NCBI RefSeq assembly: GCF_001665685.1
Contig: NZ_LZTB01000017.1
Location: 1 to 64,000 of the forward strand
Length of the DNA stretch: 64,000 bases
DNA from: Mycobacterium sp. 852013-50091_SCH5140682
GTDB lineage: Bacteria; Actinomycetota; Actinomycetes; Mycobacteriales; Mycobacteriaceae
Direction: 5' to 3'
Part shown: positions 44,948 through 54,223 of the stretch, piece by piece
How the letters are laid out: each line of letters begins with the position of its first letter
Position numbering within the stretch: the stretch's first letter is position 1
The notes under the pieces: generated by a model
Databases searched by the model: none
The model's input: only the letters and a program-made list of their open reading frames with translations
Told to the model about the DNA's origin: nothing
Program-made: the position numbers and the translations under genes

Positions 44948-46087
44948 TCAGACGGCACCTTGCCGTCCAACCCAGCTCCAGACGAGCGCCATCACCGCGC
45001 ACGCGGCGGCCAGCACGGCAAACGCCACCGGGAACGAGCCGGACGTGGCCAGCGCGCCGGCCACCAAGGCGCCCAGGCCCGTACCGCCGTCGAAGCCGAT
45101 GTTCCAGGCCGCGCTCACCGCGCCGCGAGATTGCCCACCGCTGGCCGCCAACGCCTGCACCAGGGTGAGGTTCTGCAGCCCGCCATACGCCAAGCCGAGC
45201 AGCAGTGCGCCGACGACGATCACCGCGGGGCTGTAGCTGATTCCCACCGCAATCGCCACCAGCCCCACCACACCCAGACACAGCATCGGCGCGATGAATC
45301 GGTGCGCCCCGAAGCGGTCGGCCGGACCGCCGATCAGCCACCGCCCCAGCGTCGCCGGCCCGGTCAGGGCCAGCAGGGTCGCGAAGGCCGTTGTGGTGTC
45401 ACCGAATTGGGGTGCAAACGTGATGACTGCCCCGCCTGCGGCGGTGATCACGACGAGCGCACCGATCGGGCCGATCAGCCCGCGGCTCACCGCACGGAAT
45501 TCGCCCCGCTGGGTCGGAGGTCGCGGCACCGGATGGATGAACATCAGCGCCAGCGGTACGCCCAGCAGCGGCGCGGTGGCCAGCACGAAGACGGGGGTGT
45601 ATCCGACGTGGTGCACCAGCCACGTCGCCACCGGCGTGAGCACGAATTGCGGTGCGGCGATGGCAAGTCCGTACGCTCCGGCGGCCCGTCCACGCTGCTC
45701 ATGACCGAACAGGCCTGCGATACCGTCGACGCCGTACACCGTGAGGATGCCGAAACCCAGCCCGCGCAACGCCGCAAGCAGCAGCACCGTCGGCAGGTTG
45801 TGGGCCACCACATGCGCGATCGCGGGGGCACCGAGCAAGGCCAGGCCGATCGCGAGAGTGACCGGCCACCGCAGCCGCCGCAACACCAGCCCGACCGACA
45901 GCTGCGCCACCACGGTGCATGCCATCAGGACCGCGTTGACCGATCCTGCCCCGAAATCGTCGGCGCCGTTGTGCACGGCCCACATCGGGGCGACCGGCAG
46001 CAGCAACGCGAATCCGATGAAGCCCAGCACCGCGGCACCCACCAACGCGGGCATGCCGGGCGCCCTCCACACCGTTGTCTGTGTCAT
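44948..46087 (-). CDS. MFS transporter
   Basis: A 379-aa major facilitator protein with about 12 membrane helices and MFS-A-type loops such as GGPADRFGAHR. It has no close match I recognise; drug or metabolite export are both possible. The ATG at 46087 overlaps the stop of the amidohydrolase gene (ATGA), so it is the last gene of the TetR-CoA transferase-amidohydrolase-MFS operon and probably moves the substrate or product of these enzymes. Confidence 0.85.
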   Translation of the reverse strand: MTQTTVWRAPGMPALVGAAVLGFIGFALLLPVAPMWAVHNGADDFGAGSVNAVLMACTVVAQLSVGLVLRRLRWPVTLAIGLALLGAPAIAHVVAHNLPTVLLLAALRGLGFGILTVYGVDGIAGLFGHEQRGRAAGAYGLAIAAPQFVLTPVATWLVHHVGYTPVFVLATAPLLGVPLALMFIHPVPRPPTQRGEFRAVSRGLIGPIGALVVITAAGGAVITFAPQFGDTTTAFATLLALTGPATLGRWLIGGPADRFGAHRFIAPMLCLGVVGLVAIAVGISYSPAVIVVGALLLGLAYGGLQNLTLVQALAASGGQSRGAVSAAWNIGFDGGTGLGALVAGALATSGSFPVAFAVLAAACAVMALVWSWVGRQGAV

Positions 46088-47352
46088 CGGGTGAATACCG
46101 TCGCACCATCGATCACGGTCGCGGCCACCAGGTCGGCGTCGAGTCGGCTGAGCGCCTCACGCGGCGGGACGGACAGCACGCAGACGTCCGCCGGTTGACC
46201 GGGCGCGATGGTGCGTTGCCGGGCCGGCTGTGTGGCTCTGCCCAGGAACAGCGTCAGAGCCGTTCGCGCATCGACACATTCGGCCGCGTTGAGCACACCG
46301 CCCGTGGGCGACCGTCGATGCACGGCGGCGCGCATCGCCGCCCACGGATCGCTGTCACCGAACGGCGCGTCGGTCGACAGGGCCACCGGCACCCCCGCGC
46401 GCCGCAGAGAAGCCAAGCGCCACAGCTGGTCTTGTTCGGTCGCAGGCACATCGGTACGGTACTGGTCGCCGCGTTCGGCGATGAAGTTCGGCTGGGTGAC
46501 CACGGTGGCCCCGAGGAGCGCCAGATCCGCGATGCAGTCGGCGGGCACCATCGCCGCGTGTTCGATGCGATCGCCGGGCTGTCGGCCCGCACCCCGTAGG
46601 GCGGCGATCGCCACGACGAGTTGCGCCGCGGTCACGCAGTGCAGGGCGACCGGCACCCTGTCGGCATGCTTCTCGCGGATCCACGCCGTCAACTCGTCGA
46701 GGTCGAGAGCGTCGTCGTGCAGGATCCTCTTGCCCGGAGCCAGCACGTGGACTCGCTGCCGGAGCCGGATATCGGCATCGAGATCGGGGGTGGCATCGGT
46801 GACGCCGGTGACGCCGTAGGCGGCCAGCCGGGCGCTGAACTCGTCGAGTGCGGGCGGTGTGCGCTCCAAGGTGTCCGACCAGGTCCGGTCGGCGCTGCGC
46901 AGCCGACCGTCGGGATGGTCGGCGAGCCCGACAGCGGCCAGGCCGGCCGAGTTCAGCGTCCACATCACGCCGCTACGGTGTTGGACCCGCACGGGAATGG
47001 GCGGTGTGAGTGTGTCGAGCAGGTGGCGGTCCAGTGGGCCTGCGACCGCGTCGTGGTAGCCGACGGCCCTGATCCATCCGTCGGCGCCGGGTACCGCCCG
47101 GGCCAGGGTCTGGGCCATGCCGTCGGCGCCCTGTACCTCCTGCGGCCCGACCCGCGCCGAATTCAGCTCGGCCGCTGCCGAATACACGTGCAGGTGATGG
47201 TCGTGCAGGCCGGGGATCACCGTGCCGAACCGGGCGTCGAGAACGCGCTCGCCCGGCTGGGGCCGCAGGCTTTGTGCCACCTGCTCGATCTGCTCGCCCA
47301 GCCGGATGTCGACGACCTTGCCGTCGAGTAGGCTTGCACGCTGAATCAGCAT
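46084..47352 (-). CDS. Amidohydrolase family 3 protein (YtcJ-like)
   Basis: A 422-aa TIM-barrel metal hydrolase. The metal-binding HDHHLH near residue 50, a later His in VALHCVTAAQ, RIEHAAMV and Asp in STDAPFGDSDPW are those of the amidohydrolase 3/YtcJ group that cleaves amides or cyclic ureas. Substrate unknown. It overlaps the CoA-transferase gene by seven bases and the MFS gene by four. Confidence 0.85.
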   Translation of the reverse strand: MLIQRASLLDGKVVDIRLGEQIEQVAQSLRPQPGERVLDARFGTVIPGLHDHHLHVYSAAAELNSARVGPQEVQGADGMAQTLARAVPGADGWIRAVGYHDAVAGPLDRHLLDTLTPPIPVRVQHRSGVMWTLNSAGLAAVGLADHPDGRLRSADRTWSDTLERTPPALDEFSARLAAYGVTGVTDATPDLDADIRLRQRVHVLAPGKRILHDDALDLDELTAWIREKHADRVPVALHCVTAAQLVVAIAALRGAGRQPGDRIEHAAMVPADCIADLALLGATVVTQPNFIAERGDQYRTDVPATEQDQLWRLASLRRAGVPVALSTDAPFGDSDPWAAMRAAVHRRSPTGGVLNAAECVDARTALTLFLGRATQPARQRTIAPGQPADVCVLSVPPREALSRLDADLVAATVIDGATVFTR

Positions 47353-48458
47353 GGTGCAGCAGCTCTTTGGCTCACGAGGTGGCGCACTGCGGCGTTGTCG
47401 GCGCCCAGCGCGGGACCGGCCGGGACCGCTTCGGGTCTGACCGCGGAGATGATGTTGTCGTCGGCGGGCAGCCCGGCATACTCGGCAGCCACTGCCGCCA
47501 TGGCGAATTCGATGAGCTCACCGCCGCCACGGCCGAGGGCGGCCACGACCGCCACGGCGGTGTGCAGGCCGGTGAGCGGATCAGCTATCGCGTCGGCAAC
47601 GAATACCGGTGTGCCGTCACGATATCCGACCAGACCACCCGACACTGCGGCGTCGTCTCCGAAGGCCACCCAGCCGGCCCGTTCCCCGCGAGTGCCGTGC
47701 CCCGTGATGCGCAGCCACACCCGCCCGGGACGCGGTGTCGCGGTGCGCGGCCCCAGGCCCCGACGCTCGAGGGCGGTGGGACGGGACGCCTCGATGACCA
47801 CGTCGGCGACGTCGAGCAACGCGCGCACCTCATTGGGATGGTCGAAATCCACTGCATAGGAGAGCTTTCCGCTGTTCATCCAGTCGAAGAAGGCCGCCTC
47901 TCCAGACCGGGTGCCATCGGGACGGGCCCCGCTCTCGACCTTGACCACCGTGGCTCCGGCGCGCGCGAGCAGGCGTCCGCACAACGGCCCGGCCCACATC
48001 GAGGACAGATCGGCGACGAGCACGCCGGACAGCGGCGACGACCGCGACGGACCGAGAGTCGTTACCCGGGGCGGTGCCGCGGCCGTCTCGCCGAGGGCCG
48101 CGACCGGCAAACCGAGAAGCCGCGCCCGTCCGGCCACCGTGGCCCCCGGCAACCCGGCGGCCCATGTCTCGATGGCAGGCCACGGGTCGTCGGCGACGGT
48201 ATCGGCCTGCAACAGAGCGGGCACCAGGGCGAGATCGTCGGGCCGTGACAGCGTCAGCGCGCACCAGCCGTCGGCGGCGGGAAACAAGCGCGTGGCTCCG
48301 CCCGCCGAAATCCGGCCCGGCACGGTGAGGTCGAGCAGCGCGGCCCGCCCGGTGATCAGTTCGGTGGCATCGAGGTCGACGCCGGTGAGCGCGGCGAAGT
48401 CATCGGCCATTCGCTGCGCGCGTGCCAGCACCGATGCGGAGACCGCGCATGTACCCAC
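47346..48458 (-). CDS. Family III CoA-transferase (CaiB/BaiF), unusual motif order
   Basis: A 370-aa protein. The family hallmark VADLSSMWAGPLCGRLLARA, normally at the N-terminus, begins only near residue 148, and the likely catalytic Asp is in ADPLTGLHTA near residue 300. The first 140 residues (ITGRAALLDL, then AADGWCALTLSRPDD) look like the part that normally ends these proteins, so the chain may be circularly permuted. It would transfer CoA between organic acids. The start is GTG at 48458. It is coupled with the amidohydrolase and follows a TetR gene by 30 bases. Confidence 0.82.
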   Translation of the reverse strand: MGTCAVSASVLARAQRMADDFAALTGVDLDATELITGRAALLDLTVPGRISAGGATRLFPAADGWCALTLSRPDDLALVPALLQADTVADDPWPAIETWAAGLPGATVAGRARLLGLPVAALGETAAAPPRVTTLGPSRSSPLSGVLVADLSSMWAGPLCGRLLARAGATVVKVESGARPDGTRSGEAAFFDWMNSGKLSYAVDFDHPNEVRALLDVADVVIEASRPTALERRGLGPRTATPRPGRVWLRITGHGTRGERAGWVAFGDDAAVSGGLVGYRDGTPVFVADAIADPLTGLHTAVAVVAALGRGGGELIEFAMAAVAAEYAGLPADDNIISAVRPEAVPAGPALGADNAAVRHLVSQRAAAPC

Positions 48459-48488
48459 CCGGCCATTGTGTCGCAGGCCGACGCCGGC

Positions 48489-49055
48489 TCAGGCGTTCGG
48501 CAGGTGCAGCCTGGTGAGTTCGACGAGGTGGCGACCGACATCGTCGAGGGCATCGGTCTTTTGCGCGGCGATCGCCATGATGACCGCGCCCTCGATCGAT
48601 GCGATGGTCATCGTGGCCAGAGACCGCGCGGCGTCGGCATCGGCACCGGCACGGATCAGCCGCTCGGCCAGGATCGTGTGCCAGTCCTGGAACGCCTCGG
48701 CGGCCGCGTCGGCGGCTTGTGGCGCATCGCAGCGGCCGAGGACTGCCGCGACGATGGGGCAGCCACCCTCCAGGTGCGTCTCGGCCAGCTGCAGCTTCCA
48801 TTGGTCGATGAATTCCTGCACGGCTTCGGCGGGCTCGCGCCCGTCATCGGCCGCCCGGATGAGCGCCGTCAGTGCCTGGCCGGCAACGCGCGTGGCCTCG
48901 GCGACGAGTTCCTCCTTGCCGCCCGGGAAGTTCAGGTAGATCGAGCGCCGCGAGACACCGCTGTCCTCGAGCAACGCGTTCAGACCGGTCCCCGCGACGC
49001 CGCGGCGCCGCACCAAACCCGTCACACTCGCGATCAAGGTGTCCCGTGCCGACAT
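48489..49055 (-). CDS. TetR-family regulator
   Basis: A 188-aa TetR repressor with the HTH GLNALLEDSGVSRRSIYLNF (about residues 24-43) and a C-terminal domain of the LmrA/YxaF-like type (EGGCPIVAAVLG). GAGG lies five bases before the ATG at 49055. It heads the operon with CoA-transferase, amidohydrolase and MFS genes and has a TAGAC-type palindrome upstream, so autorepression is likely. Close relative of the TetR at 58277. Confidence 0.88.
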   Translation of the reverse strand: MSARDTLIASVTGLVRRRGVAGTGLNALLEDSGVSRRSIYLNFPGGKEELVAEATRVAGQALTALIRAADDGREPAEAVQEFIDQWKLQLAETHLEGGCPIVAAVLGRCDAPQAADAAAEAFQDWHTILAERLIRAGADADAARSLATMTIASIEGAVIMAIAAQKTDALDDVGRHLVELTRLHLPNA

Positions 49056-49074
49056 CGTGCCTCTGCCTCCCTGC

Positions 49075-49090
49075 TAGACCGGTCAGTCTA
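49075..49090. promoter_or_regulatory. TetR operator upstream of the CoA-transferase operon
   Basis: TAGACCGGTCAGTCTA has matching TAGAC and GTCTA ends and resembles the sites at 52494, 58866 and 58899. It lies 20 bases upstream of the TetR start. Confidence 0.6.
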
Positions 49091-49114
49091 CCCGCCGCAG
49101 GTTCGCCTTCGTGT

Positions 49115-50554
49115 TCAGTCGTCGATCTGCTCGTCGATCGGATCGGCGAGCTGCCAGCGCTCCCCCCGGCGCGGGTGGATGTAGGCGTAGTAGTACACGA
49201 CACCGACGACGATCGTGCCGACCGCGACGATCAGCTGGCTCAAGGCTGACACCGCCAGTTGATAAGTCACATAACCCATCATCGCGATCACGACGAGCGG
49301 CGGAAGCGGCCAGAGCGGCATGCGATATCCCGCGCTGGCCCGGGCACCGGGACGCCGCAAGCGCAGCGCAGCCACCGCAACCGCGAAATAGATCGCGACG
49401 ACGCTGGCGCCCGTGGCGGTGATCAACCAGCCCAGGGGGATGAAGCTCGCCGCGAGTGCCGCGCACGCACCGACGGCCAGGGTCGCCGCGACTGGAGTGT
49501 GCAACGTGGGATGCACCGTCGAGAGGATCCGGTCGATCGGGTCGGGCCAGGACCGGTCGCGCGCCGAGGCGAACAACTGCCGGGCAACCTGGAGGATGAT
49601 CGCGATGACGGCGTTGATGATGGCCACTGCGATGCCGACGCTGATCACGATGTTGAGCGTCGGGCCACCGCGGGCGATCAGGAAGTAGTTCATCGGTGCT
49701 TCGCTGCCGAGCAGTTCGGTCATCGAGGGTGCGCCCATGACCACCGCCGCCAGTGGCAGGATCTCGATGGCGACCGTGACCACGAGACACACGACGACCA
49801 CACGTCCGATGGTCTTGGCGGCGTTCTTCGTCTCTTCGACGTAGTAGATCGCGGCGCCATAACCGTTGTAGGCGAACAGCGCGACGGGGACGAGCCCCAT
49901 CACCGCGCCGAGGCCCACGGGGGCGAGCGACCCGCCGTCGGCGATCTGCGCGTGCAGGAACTCCCCCGGCCCGCGTTCGGCGTGGGCGAAGCCCAGCATC
50001 ACCATGACGGCGATGGCGGCGATCTCGACGGCCAGGAAGATGCCCGTCACCCACGCGTTGGTCCGGATGTTCAACACCGCAACACCGGTCGTCACCACGA
50101 TGACCGCGACCCCCACCCACTTGCCGCCGAGATCCGGCCAGGCGACACCCAGATATTCGCCGGTCCCCAACGCGATGACCGCGGTGATGAGCACGGCACT
50201 CACCAGCGTGAGGACGAAGATCGCGAAGCCGGTGGGCTTACCGAGAAGCCTGGCCGCCCAGGTGTATTCGCCACCCGTGATCGGGTAGGTCGCGGCCAGC
50301 TCGGCATAGCACAGCGCCACGAACAGAGCGGCCACCGCGCCGATGGCCATCGTCATCACCGACGCACCGCCCACGCCGAGCAGGACCGTCGGAACGATGA
50401 TGAAGACACTGGACGCCGGCGTGACCGCCGACAACGTGATGAGGATGTTCTCCTTCATCGTCAGGGCGCGTTGCAGCTGCTGCTGGTAGGCGGGTGGAGT
50501 GGTCGGGGACGACAACGCGCCGTCGGCCATGGATGCAGGCTGATGTTCGGTCAT
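49115..50554 (-). CDS. APC-family amino acid permease
   Basis: A 479-aa integral membrane protein with about 12 segments; the first has LITLSAVTPASSVFIIVPT and a middle loop YYVEETKNAAKTIGR is typical of APC transporters. A TetR gene is divergent from it with a strong inverted repeat between, and a DmpA-type peptidase follows that regulator, suggesting uptake of an amino acid or amide released by the peptidase. AAGG lies seven bases before the ATG at 50554. Confidence 0.88.
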   Translation of the reverse strand: MTEHQPASMADGALSSPTTPPAYQQQLQRALTMKENILITLSAVTPASSVFIIVPTVLLGVGGASVMTMAIGAVAALFVALCYAELAATYPITGGEYTWAARLLGKPTGFAIFVLTLVSAVLITAVIALGTGEYLGVAWPDLGGKWVGVAVIVVTTGVAVLNIRTNAWVTGIFLAVEIAAIAVMVMLGFAHAERGPGEFLHAQIADGGSLAPVGLGAVMGLVPVALFAYNGYGAAIYYVEETKNAAKTIGRVVVVCLVVTVAIEILPLAAVVMGAPSMTELLGSEAPMNYFLIARGGPTLNIVISVGIAVAIINAVIAIILQVARQLFASARDRSWPDPIDRILSTVHPTLHTPVAATLAVGACAALAASFIPLGWLITATGASVVAIYFAVAVAALRLRRPGARASAGYRMPLWPLPPLVVIAMMGYVTYQLAVSALSQLIVAVGTIVVGVVYYYAYIHPRRGERWQLADPIDEQIDD

Positions 50555-50562
50555 TGCGAGCC

Positions 50563-50587
50563 TTTCTTTGACTACTAATCAAAGAAA
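50563..50587. promoter_or_regulatory. Inverted repeat between permease and TetR genes
   Basis: TTTCTTTGA (50563-50571) and TCAAAGAAA (50579-50587) are perfect 9-bp arms with a 7-base spacer. The site lies nine bases upstream of the permease start and 72 bases before the TetR start, a good place for control of both genes. Confidence 0.6.
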
Positions 50588-50659
50588 AGCAGATATGTGC
50601 TTGTCAAGAGTGTCTTTCGGTGTAATTATTTTCTGATTCCCAGCGACTGACGAGGAGCC

Positions 50660-51328
50660 ATGGCACGACGCAAAGACCAAGACGCGGCCCGCGAGTCGAT
50701 CATCTCGGCGACTTTGGTGGCGATCCGCGATCGCGGGTTGGACGGTCTGCGCATTCGCGACGTCGCCGCGATCGCCGGCGTGTCGTCGGGAACTGTGCAC
50801 TACTACTTCACCGATTTCGCCGGGCTGCTGACCGAGGTGTATCAGCGGGCCAGCGAACAGTTCTACCGCGACCGCATGGAGGCCGTGACCGAGATCGCCG
50901 ATGCGCGAAAGAAGCTCGCGGCCATGATCAACACCGGCATCCCCTGGGCGTCGGATGATGCACTGGTGACGGCTCTCTATCGGCTGGATTCCTATCTCGC
51001 GTTCCGTAGCACCCATTCCGCGCTCGTGACAGCGCTGTACGACAAGCAGGTGGCCCTGTACCTCGGCATCCTCGAAACCGGCGCAGCCCAAGGATATTTC
51101 GAGTTGCAGGGCAAGCCACTGGACATCGCACAGAATCTCGTCGCGCTCGAAGACGCCTACGGACTGCACATCACCACCGACAACCGCGCCCTGCCGCCGC
51201 CGCGCGCAGCGGACCTGATCCACAGCTACGCGGCCATGGCCACGCGCTGTGCCGACATCCCCGATCCCACCGGTCCAGAACCAGCGACCACCATCCGACC
51301 CAAGTCCACGAGGAAGAACATTCGTTGA
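50660..51328 (+). CDS. TetR-family regulator (BetI/PuuR-like C-terminal part)
   Basis: A 222-aa regulator with HTH IRDVAAIAGVSSGTVHYYF (about residues 32-50), a sequence often seen in BetI-like TetR proteins. GAGGAG precedes the ATG at 50660. The stop overlaps the TTG start of the peptidase gene. It likely controls this operon and the divergent permease through the palindrome at 50563-50587. Confidence 0.88.
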   Translation: MARRKDQDAARESIISATLVAIRDRGLDGLRIRDVAAIAGVSSGTVHYYFTDFAGLLTEVYQRASEQFYRDRMEAVTEIADARKKLAAMINTGIPWASDDALVTALYRLDSYLAFRSTHSALVTALYDKQVALYLGILETGAAQGYFELQGKPLDIAQNLVALEDAYGLHITTDNRALPPPRAADLIHSYAAMATRCADIPDPTGPEPATTIRPKSTRKNIR

Positions 51329-52464
51329 ACCACACCACCACCCGCGCCCGCGACCTCGGCATCAACCTGCGCGGCCGCCCAGGCCCGCACAACGCCATCA
51401 CCGATGTTGCCGGCGTCGAAGTCGGCTACGCGACGCTCATCAGCGGCGACGGTCCGCTGACCGTCGGGCACGGCCCCGTCCGCACCGGCGTCACCGCGAT
51501 CCTGCCGCGTGGCCGTGACGGTGTCGGGAGGCCCTGCGCCGCAGGACGATTCCGGCTGAACGGCAACGGCGAGATGACAGGTACGGCGTGGATCGACGAG
51601 GTCGGTGAACTCGCGCTGCCGATCACGATCTCCAACACCCACGCCGTCGGCGCCTGCCACACCGGGGTCGTGCAATGGGTCAACGAGGTACATCCGACGC
51701 TGGCACAGCAATGGCTGTTGCCCGTATGCGCGGAGACCTGGGACGGCTACCTCAACGACATCAACGGCGGCCACGTCACACCTGAAGTGACCCGCCAAGC
51801 GCTGGACTCCGCTCGGCCGGGGCCCGTGGCCGAAGGATCCGTCGGCGGCGGCACTGGCATGAACTGCTACGGATTCAAGGGCGGCAGCGGTACCTCATCA
51901 CGCCAAATCGCCTTTGGCGAGGCGACATTCACCGTCGGAGCGTTCGTGCAGGCGAACTTCGGGTCGCGCGACGAACTCACCGTGTCAGGCGTCCCGGTGG
52001 GTCAGCTGATCGATGTCGAAAACCCCATGGAGGACACCCCCTGGCTGGAGGAAGATCTCCGTGCGCCGTCAGGTGCGGGATCGGTGATCGTCGTCGTGGC
52101 CACTGATGCGCCGCTCAACGCGTCGCAGTGTCAGGGACTGGCCCGTCGGGTGCCGCTCGGTCTGGCCAGGACCGGAACCACCGGCAGCCTCTTCAGCGGT
52201 GATCTGTTCCTGGCGTTCTCGACCGCCAATGACGGACCGTCGCGTACCGGTTTCCCCACCGCAGAGCCGTCCGAGGCCGAGCTCTACACGGCCCAGCACC
52301 TGCCCTGGAACCGCATCGACCCCTTCTACGCCGCTGCGGTGTACGCCGTCGAGGAGGCCGTTCTCAACGCGCTGGTGGCCAACGAATCGATGACAGGGCG
52401 CGACGGGCACAGGTCACCGGCCCTCGATCACCAGTTGCTCCTGCCGTTGCTGAAACGAGGCTGA
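51325..52464 (+). CDS. P1-family aminopeptidase (DmpA/BapA type)
   Basis: A 379-aa self-processing Ntn-like hydrolase. The Gly-Ser bond before Ser253 in GAGSVIVVVATDAPL is the expected autocleavage site giving the alpha and beta chains, with Ser253 as nucleophile. N-terminal NAITDVAGVEVGYAT and GTGMNCYGFKGG are family blocks. Such enzymes release N-terminal D- or beta-amino acids from peptides, amides and esters. The start is TTG at 51325 overlapping the regulator stop (TTGA), with AGGA ten bases upstream. Confidence 0.9.
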   Translation: MNHTTTRARDLGINLRGRPGPHNAITDVAGVEVGYATLISGDGPLTVGHGPVRTGVTAILPRGRDGVGRPCAAGRFRLNGNGEMTGTAWIDEVGELALPITISNTHAVGACHTGVVQWVNEVHPTLAQQWLLPVCAETWDGYLNDINGGHVTPEVTRQALDSARPGPVAEGSVGGGTGMNCYGFKGGSGTSSRQIAFGEATFTVGAFVQANFGSRDELTVSGVPVGQLIDVENPMEDTPWLEEDLRAPSGAGSVIVVVATDAPLNASQCQGLARRVPLGLARTGTTGSLFSGDLFLAFSTANDGPSRTGFPTAEPSEAELYTAQHLPWNRIDPFYAAAVYAVEEAVLNALVANESMTGRDGHRSPALDHQLLLPLLKRG

Positions 52465-52474
52465 GCCGCCTCTG

Positions 52475-52509
52475 CCAATCGGTCACGTTGCGGTAGACCG
52501 ATCGGTGTA
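52475..52509. promoter_or_regulatory. Two TetR-type operator sites upstream of the OYE gene
   Basis: TAGACCGATCGGTGTA at 52494-52509 and, on the other strand, the core GACCGATTGG at 52475-52484 match the paired sites of the TetR/mmpL region. They lie 48 to 82 bases before the OYE start. No TetR gene is adjacent, so a regulator from elsewhere (such as 58277) is implied. Confidence 0.6.
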
Positions 52510-52556
52510 CTAGCCTCGCCGACAGCATCCCAGCGCGCTGTTGCGAGGAGACCCAC

Positions 52557-53810
52557 ATGCCCGACATCCACGACCCGCTCACGCTGGCCAGCGGCCAGGT
52601 GCTGAGCAACCGGCTGATGAAGTCGGCTCTCAGCGAGGGCCTCGGAACGCCAGACCACGGGCCGGACCACAGGCTGGTCGAGCTCTTCCGGCGCTGGGGC
52701 ACCGGCGGGTACGGACTCGTGATCACGGGGAACGTGATGGTCGACCGCGACCACCTCGGCGAGCCGGGCAACGTCGTCGTCGAGGACGACCGCCACCTCG
52801 ACGGGCTGTCCCGCTGGGCCAAGGCCACCAAGGACGGCGGCAGCCTGATCTGGATGCAGGTGAATCACCCTGGTCGGCAAGCCAATCCGCTGGCCACCCG
52901 ATCGCAGCCGGTGGCACCGTCGGCCGTGCGGATGAGTGTGCCCGGATGGCAGGCGCCCCGCGCCCTCACCGACGACGAGATCGAAGCCACCATCGACCGG
53001 TATGCGCACACCGCCGCTATCGCCGATGTCGCCGGTTTCGACGGAGTCCAGATCCACGGCGCACACGGTTACCTCGTCGCGCAGTTCCTGTCGCCGCGCA
53101 CCAATCAACGCACGGACCGCTGGGGCGGTGACCCGCGGCGTCGCATGCGCTTCGTCCTCGAAGTGGTGCGGCGGACCCGCGCTGCTGTCAGCCCCGGCTT
53201 TTCCGTGGCCATCAAGCTGAACTCCGCGGACTTCCAGCGCGGCGGATTCACAGAGGAAGAGTCCCGCGCCGTGATCGCGGCCCTGGCCGCCGAAGACCTC
53301 GACCTGATCGAAATCAGCGGCGGCACATACGAATCTCCCGCGATGGAAGGCCGGCCCTTCGTGCAGTCGGCGTCCACCACGGCGCGCGAGGCGTACTTCG
53401 TCGAATACGCCCGCGCCGCCCGGGAGTTCGCAGGCAACGTGCCGCTGGCCGTGACCGGCGGCTTCCGCACGCGGGCGGCGATGAGTGAGGCCGTCAGCTC
53501 GGGAGCCTGCGACGTGGTCGGGCTGGGCAGGCCGACCACTGTCAACCCGGCCGCCGCCGACAGCCTGCTGGTGGCACATCAGACGCGCCTGCACGTTCCC
53601 GACATCGCACCCGCCCTGCCTGCCCGGATTGCCAACACGGCCCGCGCCAAGACTTTCCTCAGCGCGCTCGAACTGCAATGGCATGGGACCCAGCTGCACC
53701 GGCTCGCCGCAGGCGGTGAGCCCGACCCGACGATCGGCCCGCTGGCCACGGCCGCGGCGCTGCTCAAGAACAACGGAGTCAACGCCTTCCGCGCCCGGAG
53801 GAACTCATGA
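52557..53810 (+). CDS. Old-yellow-enzyme family NADH:flavin oxidoreductase
   Basis: A 417-aa FMN TIM-barrel oxidoreductase. The active-site block IHGAHGYLVAQFLSPRTNQR and TDRWGGD are characteristic, as is GGFRTRAAM near the phosphate site. It would reduce activated C=C bonds or a related enone. GAGGAG lies eight bases before the ATG at 52557. It overlaps a Ddn-type F420 protein by ATGA, so two flavin/deazaflavin enzymes act together, perhaps on a quinone or enone. Confidence 0.9.
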   Translation: MPDIHDPLTLASGQVLSNRLMKSALSEGLGTPDHGPDHRLVELFRRWGTGGYGLVITGNVMVDRDHLGEPGNVVVEDDRHLDGLSRWAKATKDGGSLIWMQVNHPGRQANPLATRSQPVAPSAVRMSVPGWQAPRALTDDEIEATIDRYAHTAAIADVAGFDGVQIHGAHGYLVAQFLSPRTNQRTDRWGGDPRRRMRFVLEVVRRTRAAVSPGFSVAIKLNSADFQRGGFTEEESRAVIAALAAEDLDLIEISGGTYESPAMEGRPFVQSASTTAREAYFVEYARAAREFAGNVPLAVTGGFRTRAAMSEAVSSGACDVVGLGRPTTVNPAAADSLLVAHQTRLHVPDIAPALPARIANTARAKTFLSALELQWHGTQLHRLAAGGEPDPTIGPLATAAALLKNNGVNAFRARRNS

Positions 53811-54223
53811 CCGACAAGACGCTGAACAAGTTCCGCCGCGAACGAGTACTGGGACGCCATCTGCTGAACCCGGCCGTTACGGCACTGTCGCGACTGGGAT
53901 TGCGCACGGCATTGGCGTCGGAGTTGGAGACCATCGGCCGCAAGACCGGTCAGCTGCGCAGGGTTCCCGTCTCCGCCCAGTTCGATGCGACCGGCGCGTG
54001 GGTGATCTGCCAGCACGGAACACGTTCCGGTTGGGGCAGCAACATCACATCTAACCCGAATGTTCGTCTGCGACAAGGAAATCGGTGGCGCACGGGTGTG
54101 GCGCAGTTCCGTCCGGACGACGATGTCGCGGCGCGGGCCCGCAAGTTCGGGGTGATCGGTGCGCGGGTGGTCAAGGCACTGGAGACCACGCCGGTCTCGG
54201 TGCGCATCGACTTCACCGACTGA
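53807..54223 (+). CDS. Ddn-type F420-dependent nitroreductase/quinone reductase family protein
   Basis: A 138-aa protein of the DUF385/Ddn family (F420H2-dependent quinone or nitro reductases of actinobacteria). LETIGRKTGQLRRVPV and the short split-barrel fold are typical. The ATG at 53807 overlaps the OYE stop. It ends 11 bases inside the convergent crotonase gene. Substrate unknown; quinone detoxification is the common role. Confidence 0.88.
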   Translation: MTDKTLNKFRRERVLGRHLLNPAVTALSRLGLRTALASELETIGRKTGQLRRVPVSAQFDATGAWVICQHGTRSGWGSNITSNPNVRLRQGNRWRTGVAQFRPDDDVAARARKFGVIGARVVKALETTPVSVRIDFTD

